A model generated the notes under the pieces. It saw only the letters and a list, made by a program, of their open reading frames with translations. It was not told the origin of the DNA and did not search any database. 60,835 nucleotides of DNA from Natrialbaceae archaeon Tc-Br11_E2g14 (GTDB lineage: Archaea > Halobacteriota > Halobacteria > Halobacteriales > Natrialbaceae), in NCBI GenBank assembly GCA_001564275.1, contig LKND01000005.1:1-60835 (forward strand), written 5' to 3'. The translations under genes and the position numbers were made by a program. Each line of letters opens with the position of its first letter. The first letter of the stretch is position 1. Positions 43,559 through 52,387 of the stretch are shown here, in pieces.

Positions 43559-45880
43559 ATGACGCCCAAGGACTCGAACCGAATACGGGCCAGAATCACG
43601 GTTAGCGGCGTCGTTCAGGCGGTCGGCTTTCGCCCGTTCGTCTACCGACGAGCCACCGACCGTGGGTTGACAGGGTCAGTTCGAAACACGGGAGACGCGG
43701 GTGTCGTGATAACACTGGTGGGAGCGGAGCAAGAGATCGATCGCTTTCGTTCCGATCTCCGGGAACGGCCGCCACCGCTTGCGGTTATCGATGAAATAAC
43801 TGTCGAAAAAGAATCGAGCGCCGGGAGTGCATCGATCGGGAGTGATCGGTTCGAAATCGTCCCCTCCACCGGCGGCGACGGTGAAGTCGGCACGATCCCT
43901 CCGGATACGGGCATCTGTGACGCCTGTCTGGCGGACATCCGCGATCCAGACTCGCGGTATCACGGCTACTGGGCGACATCCTGTGTGGACTGTGGCCCGA
44001 GGTACACGGTGATCGACTCCCTTCCGTACGACCGGCCACGGACGACGATGGCTCCCTTCCCGATGTGCGACGAGTGCAGAGCGGAGTACGAAGCGCCGAG
44101 TGATCGACGGTATCACGCACAGACGATCGCTTGCCCGGAATGTGGCCCGGCGGTATCGCTCCTGGGAGCCGACCGCGAACGGCACGCCAGCGGGCTCGAG
44201 GCCATCAGGGCGACCGGGCAGCGACTCACAGCAGGGGACATCGTCGCTATTCGCGGCATCGGTGGAACGCATCTGGCGTGTCTCGGGACCGACCACTCGG
44301 TCGTCGAACGGCTCCGTAGCCGGACGGGTAGACCGGCCAAACCGTTCGCACTGATGGCTCCCTCGATGGAGTCCGTAACCCAGTTCGCGACGGTCAGTGA
44401 CCGCGAGCGTGACCTGCTCGCGGACGTGCGCCGGCCGATCGTCGTCGTCGAAAAAGATGGGGGAGAATACTCCAGACCCTGGCTCGAGGCCGTTTCACCG
44501 GGCCTCCACACGGTCGGTGTAATGCTGCCCTACGCTGGACTGCATCACCTGCTTTTCGACACGGTGGATGCACCGCTCGTGATGACCAGTGCGAACCGCC
44601 CCGGCAAACCGATGGCGACGACCGTAGACGCCATCTACGGCGACCTCGAGGACGTGATCGATGGGGCGCTGGTCCACGACCGGGAGATCGTAACCCGGTG
44701 TGACGACAGCGTCCTGCGAGTCGTCGATGGCGACACACAGTTCCTTCGGCGCTCTCGCGGCTGGGTCCCCAGACCGCTCCCCCGGGGGACAGGGGATGGT
44801 ACTGTACTCGCACTGGGGGCCGAATTCGACACCGTCGTCGGCCTTGCCCGTGACAACGAGGTAATTCTCTCACAGCATCTCGGTGCTATCGACGGCCCGG
44901 AGACGGAAGCGTTTCTGCACGAGGCCGTCGACCACCTCACGGCTCTGTTCGGGGTCGAACCGACCGCGGTCGCCTGTGACCGCCATCCCGCGTTCGTCAC
45001 GTCGAAAATCGCCGAAGCCGCTCTGGAAGAGGAAGCGCTCGCAGTCCGGAACGGCCCGATCCGAGTCCAGCATCACCACGCACACGCGGCCGGATTGCTC
45101 GGCGAGCACGAACTCGACCGGGCGATAGTCATTACGGCCGATGGCACTGGGTACGGTTCGGACGGCACCATCTGGGGGGGCGAGGTTCTCGATGCACGTC
45201 GGGAATCGTTCGAGCGGGTCGGTGGCCTCGGAACGTTCAGACTCCCCGGCGGTGAGCGGGCTGTTCGTCATCCCGGACGGATCCTTGCGGACCTGTTCGA
45301 GGATTCTGAACACACTGCAGCGCTCGTCGCCGACCGAACCCCCCTCGACAGCGCGGGCGCACAGACGGTGCTCGACAGCCTTGCCGCGGACGTCAATTCC
45401 CCGCGGACGACGAGTGCGGGTCGGTATCTCGATGCAGCCAGTGCGCTCCTCGACATCTGTACCGTTCGCCGATACCAGGGCGAGCCAGCGATCCGTCTGG
45501 AGGCAGCGGCCGCCGGCAGCAAACCGCTCGACATGGCCGTTCCCTACACGAAGCGAAACGGGATACGGGTTATCGACGTGAGAACCGTGTTTCGACACCT
45601 GGCGGATCGTCGGGAGCGGTACCCACCGGCGCGACTCGCGGCAACTGCACAGGAACTCCTTGGCCGTGGCCTGGCGACGATTGCCGTTCAGGAGGCTGAC
45701 AGCCGCGGACTGAACCGTGTGGGATTCTCCGGGGGTGTCGCGTACAACGATTCGATAGCCAGGGTGATCCGTCAGACTGTCGAATCAGCTGGCTTACAAT
45801 ACCTCTGTCACGATCTGGTTCCGCCCGGGGATGCCGGCATCTCGTACGGTCAGGCGATCGTTGCATCGGCGAGCGAGTAG
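43559..45880 (+). CDS. hypF: HypF carbamoyltransferase
   Basis: This 773-residue protein has four parts. They are an acylphosphatase domain (GVVQAVGFRPFVYRRA), two zinc fingers (CDACLADIRDPDSRYHG...CVDCGPRY and CDECRAEY...CPECGP), a YrdC-like domain (LRSRTGRPAKPFALM), and a Kae1-like domain with metal-binding His (HHHAHAAGLLGE, ITADGTGYGSDGTIWGGE). It makes carbamoyl-AMP and loads HypE. It is the last gene of the operon. Confidence 0.96.
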   Translation: MTPKDSNRIRARITVSGVVQAVGFRPFVYRRATDRGLTGSVRNTGDAGVVITLVGAEQEIDRFRSDLRERPPPLAVIDEITVEKESSAGSASIGSDRFEIVPSTGGDGEVGTIPPDTGICDACLADIRDPDSRYHGYWATSCVDCGPRYTVIDSLPYDRPRTTMAPFPMCDECRAEYEAPSDRRYHAQTIACPECGPAVSLLGADRERHASGLEAIRATGQRLTAGDIVAIRGIGGTHLACLGTDHSVVERLRSRTGRPAKPFALMAPSMESVTQFATVSDRERDLLADVRRPIVVVEKDGGEYSRPWLEAVSPGLHTVGVMLPYAGLHHLLFDTVDAPLVMTSANRPGKPMATTVDAIYGDLEDVIDGALVHDREIVTRCDDSVLRVVDGDTQFLRRSRGWVPRPLPRGTGDGTVLALGAEFDTVVGLARDNEVILSQHLGAIDGPETEAFLHEAVDHLTALFGVEPTAVACDRHPAFVTSKIAEAALEEEALAVRNGPIRVQHHHAHAAGLLGEHELDRAIVITADGTGYGSDGTIWGGEVLDARRESFERVGGLGTFRLPGGERAVRHPGRILADLFEDSEHTAALVADRTPLDSAGAQTVLDSLAADVNSPRTTSAGRYLDAASALLDICTVRRYQGEPAIRLEAAAAGSKPLDMAVPYTKRNGIRVIDVRTVFRHLADRRERYPPARLAATAQELLGRGLATIAVQEADSRGLNRVGFSGGVAYNDSIARVIRQTVESAGLQYLCHDLVPPGDAGISYGQAIVASASE

Positions 45881-46354
45881 CCGCTGATGAACGCCCCATC
45901 CACACCCCTCCCGGAGTCACTACGGGAGTCGCTAGCTCACTCGCGTCCTGGATGGGGAAGTGTCGAATGGAGTGGTAGTGATGTCGCTGCCAGATCGGTC
46001 CCCGGCCGTCAGCACCAGGTGTCTCTCGTCGAACTCGATGATCCCCTCGAGTGGCCCACAACCAACCGGCAAAATGTCGTCCCCCGGCACCGAGTCAGAA
46101 GGCAACGCAGTCGCGAGCCCTCCAGTCAGCTAGAAGCCCCAGGCACGGTCGGTTGCGGTCACTGTGTCGTTCCGGGTGCGCCCGCGGCCGCACCGATTCG
46201 CCGCGTCAGCGATTACCGTCGGTCCCGCAATTGCCGTCGCCTCCTGGTTTTGAAGGGAACGGTGTTAGCGGAGCGACTACTGGTCCACGAGGCGACAACG
46301 ACATCGGATCGAGATCACGGCGATCCCGACCGTGATCACGCCACTCGCGGCGGG
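45881..46354. terminator. Convergent intergenic region with inverted repeat
   Basis: This spacer lies between the ends of hypF (plus) and a small Mo-cofactor-domain gene (minus). A perfect 8-bp inverted repeat GATCACGG/CCGTGATC (46313-46320 and 46330-46337) sits 18 bases past the minus gene and could end transcription from either side. Open frames through 45887-46335 lack recognisable content and are probably chance or decayed coding. Confidence 0.4.
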
Positions 46355-46855
46355 TTACGTTTCCGGTTCCGGCCACTCCTCGTCCCTCCGCCGATGGTGC
46401 TCGAGCTCGTGGGGGTCCTCCTCTGGGGCGAGCGACACCGGTTCGATCGCCCGGACGTTCCTGACGGCTCGAGCGGAATCGATGTCGGGCGCGAGAAAAC
46501 GAGGGGTGTCGACGATGGCTGGGCCGGTGCCCTCGGCCGAGTCGTCCGCTCGCCCGCGGTCGACCTCTTCACAGACGAATCCGATGACCGCCTCGAGGGC
46601 CCGCCGAATCTCGACGCAGACGCGGTGACCGTCTGCGCCGTGGACGAGTAGGTGCGTGGTGTCAGCCGGAAAGACACCGGCATCCACGATCGACGCGAGC
46701 GGGACACCCGTCCAGCGTCCGTCGATGACGCGTCCGGTGTGGCAGTTGATTACGAAGCGTTCCGACGTCCAGCCGTATTGCTCGCGGATCGCCGGCGAGG
46801 GCGACAGCTTGAGGGTCGTGGGGCCATCGATCGTGACCGTTGGAGGGGATGCCAT
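46355..46855 (-). CDS. Small molybdopterin-binding (sulfite-oxidase-fold) protein
   Basis: This 166-residue protein resembles the Mo-cofactor domain of SUOX/YedY-like proteins. It has FVINCHTGRVIDGRWTGVPL (a Cys at the usual Mo-ligand position), THLLVHGADGHRV and the C-terminal TPRFLAPDIDSARAVRNV. It is far shorter than YedY (about 300 residues) and has no export leader. It lies 161 bases after the HTH gene that ends the molybdoenzyme operon and may be part of it. A cofactor-handling or stand-alone redox role is possible. Confidence 0.72.
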   Translation of the reverse strand: MASPPTVTIDGPTTLKLSPSPAIREQYGWTSERFVINCHTGRVIDGRWTGVPLASIVDAGVFPADTTHLLVHGADGHRVCVEIRRALEAVIGFVCEEVDRGRADDSAEGTGPAIVDTPRFLAPDIDSARAVRNVRAIEPVSLAPEEDPHELEHHRRRDEEWPEPET

Positions 46856-47016
46856 CCGTTGTCTGTCTCTCGGTTGGGGTGGGAAATGTGTGTTTGCTTC
46901 GGTGATGTGGTGGGACCTCGTTGATCGTCAGTCACACGATCGGCAGCGTGTGATGGCGACGATCCGTACGACGGGGTCATGGGTGACGGGGCGGCCGCCA
47001 GCGACTCTCGCGGTGA

Positions 47017-47370
47017 CTATCGACTCGCCTCGATGAGCGACTGCACCAGGTTGCGCTCGACCCGTTTGAGCCGCTGGGAGACCGCCGACTTGGAAACGCC
47101 GAGCTCCTCCGCGAGCTCCTCGAGCGAGGCGTTCTTCGGTGTCTGGTAGTAGCCACGGTCGACGGCAACCTCGATGGTCTCCAGTTGTTTGGGCGAGATG
47201 CCATCGACCACGACCGTCCGTGTCTTCTCGTTGCCGAGGGAGACGGATTCGATCCGGTACTCCGCCTCGGGGGTGGCGTTCTCGGCGAGACAGCTGAAGA
47301 GTCCCATGCTCGAATCAGGATCCGTCAGCGACACCGTGACCTGAATCGGCGATGACTTTTCAGTGCTCAT
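47017..47370 (-). CDS. Short HTH-10 regulator of the molybdoenzyme operon
   Basis: This 117-residue protein is almost only an HTH-10 domain (about 55-115: ISPKQLETIEVAVDRGYYQTP, then LEELAEELGVSKSAVSQRLKRVERNLV) with a short sensor-like N-terminus. It overlaps the TorD gene upstream by 11 bases. It is probably co-expressed with, and acts on, the reductase operon. Confidence 0.88.
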   Translation of the reverse strand: MSTEKSSPIQVTVSLTDPDSSMGLFSCLAENATPEAEYRIESVSLGNEKTRTVVVDGISPKQLETIEVAVDRGYYQTPKNASLEELAEELGVSKSAVSQRLKRVERNLVQSLIEASR

Positions 47371-48028
47371 CGGAATTCACCTCAGACGCTGCCTGTTTCG
47401 ACGACTGTGACTGTGCCTCCAGGGTGGCGTCGTCCTCGAGGCTCCCCTGGATCCACGCATCGGCTCGGTCGATCGTCCGCTCGAGCACCGAGACGACCCA
47501 GGCGTAGAACGGATCGTCGACGGTCGCCTCCACGCGCTCGACGAAGTCCGGAATCCAGTCGAAGTGCTCGCGGTGAAACGCCACATAGGCGTCACCGTTG
47601 CCGGCCTCGAGTAAGAGGCTAGCGTACTCGAGTTCGAGCGCCAGGTGATCCGCCGGATACGGACCGGGCGGTTCGATCTCGAGGGCCTCGAACCGTCGAC
47701 GCATGTCCGTTGCCGCCGGCCCCGAGAGGATCTCGCGTTGCTGGCCGTCCCACCACGGCTCGTAGACCGACTCCACGGGCGGGGCGGAGGGACCGTCGTA
47801 CCCTTCGAAGGTGCGGCGGTAGCCCTCGATCAAGTCGCCGCGATCCTCGACCGGCGGGGCCGGATCGACGTCCAGATCGAGCGCCGCGAGGTGGGCCGTC
47901 AGGACCTCGTCGAGTTCGCCCGAGTGGATCGCCTCGAGGAACGTCTCGTCCGGTTTGTCGAAACACCGGGCGAGCGTCGTGTAGCAGTCGGCGACGTCGG
48001 TGGGATCGACGTCCGTGAAGTGACTCAT
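47360..48028 (-). CDS. TorD/DmsD-family molybdoenzyme chaperone
   Basis: This 222-residue all-helical protein has family features. The YTTLARCFDKPDETFLEAIHSG start is followed by VESVYEPWWDG and the AFHREHFDWIPDFVERVEA region. Such chaperones bind the Tat leader of the catalytic subunit and guard cofactor loading. It overlaps the membrane-subunit gene by 4 bases. Confidence 0.88.
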   Translation of the reverse strand: MSHFTDVDPTDVADCYTTLARCFDKPDETFLEAIHSGELDEVLTAHLAALDLDVDPAPPVEDRGDLIEGYRRTFEGYDGPSAPPVESVYEPWWDGQQREILSGPAATDMRRRFEALEIEPPGPYPADHLALELEYASLLLEAGNGDAYVAFHREHFDWIPDFVERVEATVDDPFYAWVVSVLERTIDRADAWIQGSLEDDATLEAQSQSSKQAASEVNSDEH

Positions 48029-49119
48029 CCAATCACCACCAGTGGGTTCTGTGCAGCTGCAAGCAGGAGCAAGATCCTGAACAGCAACCCGCCGACCAGG
48101 AGCAGGCCGAACGAGCCGATCAATGCGGGCCCACCGACGCGCTCGAGCGTGGGCGAGAGTCGGTCGGCGAACGTCGCGAGGCCGATGACCAGGCCGATGA
48201 TCATCGGCGCGACGAATCCGAGTACGACCAGCCAGGCGCCGACGTAGTACCAGCCGTCGGTAAGCGTCGCGTACGAGGCGGCCGCAGCGGGGGCGTCACT
48301 GGCAGCCAGGAGGATCCAGCCGTAGTACAGCAACGCCAGGCTGACCGCCGAGAGGAGGCTGACGGTGAGTGCGTAGCCGGCGAACACCGGCCCGATCTCG
48401 CGTTCGAAGAGCATCGTCAGGGCGAGCGTCGCCCCGATGCCGGCGGCCACGCCGCTTGTCAGGAACAGCGCCGGAATGATGACCGGATCGTTCCACAGCG
48501 GCACGGTGTCGACGATGGCGAGTTCGAACCCGGTGTAGATCGTCCCCAGCGCGAAGAGCGAGCCAAGCAGGTGTAGCCCGGCGAAGACGGACATCGGCGG
48601 GCGGACGCGATCGACAAGCCCGTCGATGGTCTCGAGCAGGACGGGGCTGACCCAGGCGACGATCGTGCGCGGGAAGAGGCTCGCGCCCTCGTCGCTGGCG
48701 GCGTGCTCGCCGAACAGCTGCAAGAGCAGGCAGACGACGGCGAACAGCGACAGCAACACCAGGATCCAGGTCCCGATGGTGATCCACGAGTCGAAGTTCG
48801 TGAGGTAGATCGGGAACAGGATCGCCCGGTAGATCACCGCGAGGTGCGAGAGAACGGCCAGTCCCGCCCCAGCGGCGGCGGCGATGGCGACGAGAAAGCC
48901 CCAGCGGGCGATCTCGGTCTCGAGACAGCAGGCGCCCTTCCCGCGCAGGGACCTGATTAGGCAGGCCGACGCGCCGGTGAGGTAGGCTCCACCGGCGACG
49001 ACCGCCAGGAAGAGGTAGACGGGAATCGAGAGGTCCCAGTAGTCGGCGGGGTGCCAGATGACCTCCGAGTTGCCAGCGGCGGCCAGGGCCGCCGACAGTA
49101 CCGAGATAGTGGTACTCAT
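48025..49119 (-). CDS. NrfD/PsrC-type membrane subunit
   Basis: This 364-residue polytopic protein has about eight to nine transmembrane helices. It begins in the NrfD style (HPADYWDLSIPVYLFLAVVAGGAYLTG), with ILFPIYLTNFDSW and FALGTIYTGFELAI. It exchanges electrons between menaquinone and the Fe-S subunit. I chose ATG 49119 because an AGGTGATC ribosome-binding site lies just before it. The in-frame GTG at 49128 falls inside that site. Confidence 0.93.
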   Translation of the reverse strand: MSTTISVLSAALAAAGNSEVIWHPADYWDLSIPVYLFLAVVAGGAYLTGASACLIRSLRGKGACCLETEIARWGFLVAIAAAAGAGLAVLSHLAVIYRAILFPIYLTNFDSWITIGTWILVLLSLFAVVCLLLQLFGEHAASDEGASLFPRTIVAWVSPVLLETIDGLVDRVRPPMSVFAGLHLLGSLFALGTIYTGFELAIVDTVPLWNDPVIIPALFLTSGVAAGIGATLALTMLFEREIGPVFAGYALTVSLLSAVSLALLYYGWILLAASDAPAAAASYATLTDGWYYVGAWLVVLGFVAPMIIGLVIGLATFADRLSPTLERVGGPALIGSFGLLLVGGLLFRILLLLAAAQNPLVVIG

Positions 49120-49124
49120 CGGGA

Positions 49125-49778
49125 TCACCTCGCCATGTCGACGATGTTGAGTTCATCGCCGTTTCGGATCGAGTCGGCCATCTCGCCGTCTTCTTTCAAC
49201 GGCTCGACGATGACCCGGCCCTCGTAGGCCCCTTGCTCGAAGCGCTCGGCGGCTTCCTCGGAGACCTCTTGCATGATCTCGCTCTTCGGGCCGGCCTTGA
49301 TTGCACCGCCGACGCAGTCGTCGACGCAGGCGGGCACGGCGCCACCTTCTTCGGGCGTCTGTCGTTCCGGCTGGCCGTGGCCGCCGCCAGGCCCTTCGCC
49401 GAGACAGAGGTTGCACTTTGACATCAGCCCCTCCTCGTCGTACGTCGGCGCGCCGAACGGGCAAGCCCACGCACAGTAGTGACAGCCGATACAGCGATCG
49501 CGGTCGACGGTCACGATGCCGTCCTCCTCACGCTTGATGATCGCGTCCGGCGGACACACCTGTTCACAGGGTGCGTCGTGGCAGTGCATACACGACATCG
49601 AGATCGGGACCTCCCGGAAGTCCGGGTACTCCCCGCTCGAGACGTGGCTCACCGTCCGCCAGTCGTCGGCGTCTGCGTCGCGGTTGTGCCGTTGCTTACA
49701 GGACACCGAACAGGCGTGACAGCCGATACACCGGTTCGGGTCGAAGTAGAACATCCAGTGGTCGTCGTCTGCGCTCAT
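49125..49778 (-). CDS. Four-cluster ferredoxin subunit (PsrB/DmsB type)
   Basis: This 217-residue protein has cysteine groups for four [4Fe-4S] clusters: CIGCHACSVSC, CMHCHDAPCEQVC, CIGCHYCAWAC, and CNLC with the later CVDDC. It links the catalytic and membrane subunits of DMSO-reductase-family enzymes. It has no leader, so it travels across the membrane with the Tat-bearing catalytic subunit. Its start overlaps the catalytic gene stop. Confidence 0.95.
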   Translation of the reverse strand: MSADDDHWMFYFDPNRCIGCHACSVSCKQRHNRDADADDWRTVSHVSSGEYPDFREVPISMSCMHCHDAPCEQVCPPDAIIKREEDGIVTVDRDRCIGCHYCAWACPFGAPTYDEEGLMSKCNLCLGEGPGGGHGQPERQTPEEGGAVPACVDDCVGGAIKAGPKSEIMQEVSEEAAERFEQGAYEGRVIVEPLKEDGEMADSIRNGDELNIVDMAR

Positions 49779-52069
49779 TAGTTGTCACCTCCGGTGGCCG
49801 AAACCTCGACAGCCAGGTGCCGATCGGGCTGTGAGGAAACGGGGTCGTGCTGGTCGTCGTGGACCAGCATCGTGTTCATTCCCTCCTCGTGGGAGTTGCC
49901 GGTGCCGAAGCCGAACTCCGCAGTGGTGAACCCGGGTCGGGTTCGTTCGCTGACGTAGGCCATCAGCTCACCAGATCCCGCCGGGGACTCGACAGTGATC
50001 ATGTCGCCCGTCTCGATCCCGCGCGGTTCGGCGTCCCGCGGGTTGAGCACGAGGTAGTTGCCCCGGTACTCCTCGTTCTCGAGGTTGTGTTTGCGGGCGT
50101 ACTGCTCGTGTAGTTGCGCGAGCGGCTGGTCGGCCCCGAAGGAGAAGAACACGCTGCGGGTGTCGTAGAAGTGCAGCGGGTACTCGTCGTCGGGTTCCTC
50201 ACCCCAGGTTCCCGGTGGCAGCCACTGCGGACCGGTCTCGATACCGAGTTCCATCGCCGACTGGACGTAGCCCTCCTCTTGGTCGAGGTCGAATTGGAAC
50301 TTCCCAGTCGCGGTGGGGAAGCCGTTTTCTTTCCACTGCTCGTAGCCGAACTCCTCGAGCAGGACGAAGTTCTGCTCGGCGACTTCCTCGAACGTGTAGT
50401 CGATGTTCGCGAGCATGTCCTCGTTGTACTCGGCCTCGGTCTCCCAAGGGACGAACTCGCCCCAGCCCATCTCCTCGGCGAGGTCGACGAGGATCTCGAA
50501 GCCGGGGCGCGCCTCGCCCAGCGGTTCGTGGACGGCCTTCGAGCCGCTGATCCAGCGCCGGTCGTGGTAGGCGCTCCAGGTCGGCGCGTAGTTGATGAGC
50601 GTGTCCTTCTCGAGCTGGATCGCCTCGGGGAAGACCACGTCGGCGTTCCGGGTGAGCTCGTTCCAGTAGGCGTCGATCGTGATAACGAGATCCATCGTCT
50701 CGAGGGCCTCGAGCCACGCCTGGGTACTCCCGTCGGTCAGCGGGTTGTCGTAGTGACAGAACATGCCCATGAGGTGGCCGTTGTCGACCATTTCGGGGAC
50801 GACGGTGTGACCAATGCCCGTCGTGTGGCGGAACGGGTAGGTCTCGTACTCGTCGTACGTCCGGAGCGCCGGGGTCGCCCCCTCCGCGTTGTTCGGCAGG
50901 TCGATGTCCCGAACCTGGAAGGGGTTCGCGAGCGGCGGTGCCTGCCACATGCGGAATCCACCGGGGCGGTCGATGTTGCCGACCAGCCCGTTGAGCGCGA
51001 AGACGTTCTGGGAGGCTTTCTGTGCCTCGCCGTACTGTCCGACGCCGGTCCAGAGGGCGATACCCGCCGCCGGTGCCGCCTCGGCGAAGCCGATGGCCAC
51101 CTCGCGGATGACGTCGGCGTCGATGCCCGTGATGTCCTCGGCCCACTCGGGGGTCTTGTCCGCGACGGCTTCCTCGTACGCCTCGAAGCCGTAGGTCTCT
51201 TCCTCGACGAACGTCTGGTCGTAGAGCCCCTCCTCGAGGATCACGTGTCCCATCGCGAGCGCGAGCGCGCCATCGGTTCGGGGCTCGATCGGGAGCCAGT
51301 AATCCGCCTTCTGGGCGGTTGGGGTGTGCTGGGGATCGACGACGACGAGCGTCGCGCCGTTGTCGAGGGCTTCGAGGACGCCCTTTGGCTCCCACTGGCC
51401 GGCGAAGGACTCGAAGATGTTGCGTCCCCAGGCGATGATGTACTCGGAGTGCTGGTAGTCGACGAACCGCATGTTCGAACCGAGCCCCATCAGGTCGCCG
51501 CTGAGGTGTGGGCCGCCGAAACAGACGTGGCGGCCGCGCCCGATGCGCTCGGGCGTCCCGTAGAGGTTACCCCAGAAGAACCCGTGGAAGTTCGTCGTCG
51601 ACCAGCTCGTGGCGTCGAGCATCTTCTCGGCGCCGTGTTCGTCGTCGAACTCATGGAGTCGCTGGGCGGTGTACTCGATCGCTTCGTCCCAGTCGACGGC
51701 CTCGAGTTCGCCGTCTTTCCGGATGTGGGGTTCGGTAATACGGTCGGGATCGTACAGTTTCTCGAGTTCGGCCTGTCCCTTCGGACAGAGGGTCCCCGGC
51801 GTGTCGGGCCCGGCACTCCCTCGTGGGTGTTCGTCGACGCCGGTGATGTCGACGGCCGTCCCTTCGCGAACCGTCAGTTCCTGGCCGCAGGCGTGGTGGC
51901 ACATCCAGCAATTGCCGTAGGCGTACTCCTCGTCGCCGGTTGGCGTCGTCGCCGGGTCTGGCTCCTCGCCCGAGGAGAGACAGCCGCCAATCGCCGCAGC
52001 GGCAGTCACGGCAGCCCCCGTCTGCAGGAGCCGTCGTCGGCTCAGCTCGAGGCTGCTGTCGCTACTCAT
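49778..52069 (-). CDS. Molybdopterin oxidoreductase (PsrA/PhsA/DmsA-like)
   Basis: This 763-residue catalytic subunit has a twin-arginine leader (LSRRRLLQTG) followed by a lipobox-like GGC (Cys30), so it is exported and perhaps lipid-anchored. A [4Fe-4S] site is formed by Cys54, Cys57, Cys61 and Cys95 (NCWMCHHAC...LCPKG). Cys183 (HVCFGG) is at the usual Mo-ligand position, which favours the thiosulfate/polysulfide/arsenic branches over DMSO (Ser) enzymes. The C-terminal domain reads YLVLNPRDAEPRGIETGD. Substrate is inferred from the neighbouring rhodanese. I chose ATG 52069 because the leader begins there. Confidence 0.92.
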   Translation of the reverse strand: MSSDSSLELSRRRLLQTGAAVTAAAAIGGCLSSGEEPDPATTPTGDEEYAYGNCWMCHHACGQELTVREGTAVDITGVDEHPRGSAGPDTPGTLCPKGQAELEKLYDPDRITEPHIRKDGELEAVDWDEAIEYTAQRLHEFDDEHGAEKMLDATSWSTTNFHGFFWGNLYGTPERIGRGRHVCFGGPHLSGDLMGLGSNMRFVDYQHSEYIIAWGRNIFESFAGQWEPKGVLEALDNGATLVVVDPQHTPTAQKADYWLPIEPRTDGALALAMGHVILEEGLYDQTFVEEETYGFEAYEEAVADKTPEWAEDITGIDADVIREVAIGFAEAAPAAGIALWTGVGQYGEAQKASQNVFALNGLVGNIDRPGGFRMWQAPPLANPFQVRDIDLPNNAEGATPALRTYDEYETYPFRHTTGIGHTVVPEMVDNGHLMGMFCHYDNPLTDGSTQAWLEALETMDLVITIDAYWNELTRNADVVFPEAIQLEKDTLINYAPTWSAYHDRRWISGSKAVHEPLGEARPGFEILVDLAEEMGWGEFVPWETEAEYNEDMLANIDYTFEEVAEQNFVLLEEFGYEQWKENGFPTATGKFQFDLDQEEGYVQSAMELGIETGPQWLPPGTWGEEPDDEYPLHFYDTRSVFFSFGADQPLAQLHEQYARKHNLENEEYRGNYLVLNPRDAEPRGIETGDMITVESPAGSGELMAYVSERTRPGFTTAEFGFGTGNSHEEGMNTMLVHDDQHDPVSSQPDRHLAVEVSATGGDN

Positions 52070-52387
52070 GGGTTGACACCCCCGATACTCCCGCTGGCCC
52101 CGTCCACACTCGGTGATCGAGTTGACCTCGCCATTGCAGCTGGGATGCATTCGTCATGGAGATCTACCTCTCACCTGCAGGTACGTTCCCCTCCCGAGTA
52201 GGGTCGACGCTGGATGAGAATAGGTTTTAAATAGGGGTGGGAACGTGACCCTGCGCGATAGCAACGCTCACGTTGGTCTCACCGAGGATCGTGATTTGCC
52301 GTGCATTCCCGACTGGGAACGCTGTATTCGGTTCGACCACCGCGTTCGAAAAACGGAGCGCCATCCGCCTCGAGCGAACCCAACCGA
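52070..52387 (-). promoter_or_regulatory. Promoter region of the molybdoenzyme operon
   Basis: Read on the minus strand, TATTTAAAA at about 52225-52233 is a strong TATA box about 155 bases before the catalytic-subunit ATG, implying an untranslated leader. No gene is visible in the spacer. Confidence 0.55.

Noticed and set aside
45887-46651. A plus-strand frame after hypF
   Set aside because: Its second half is antisense to the Mo-cofactor-domain gene and its first half has no recognisable content.
50114-52201. A 695-codon plus-strand frame opposite the molybdoenzyme
   Set aside because: It is an antisense shadow. The Fe-S and Tat motifs are on the minus strand, and the plus product has no recognisable domain.
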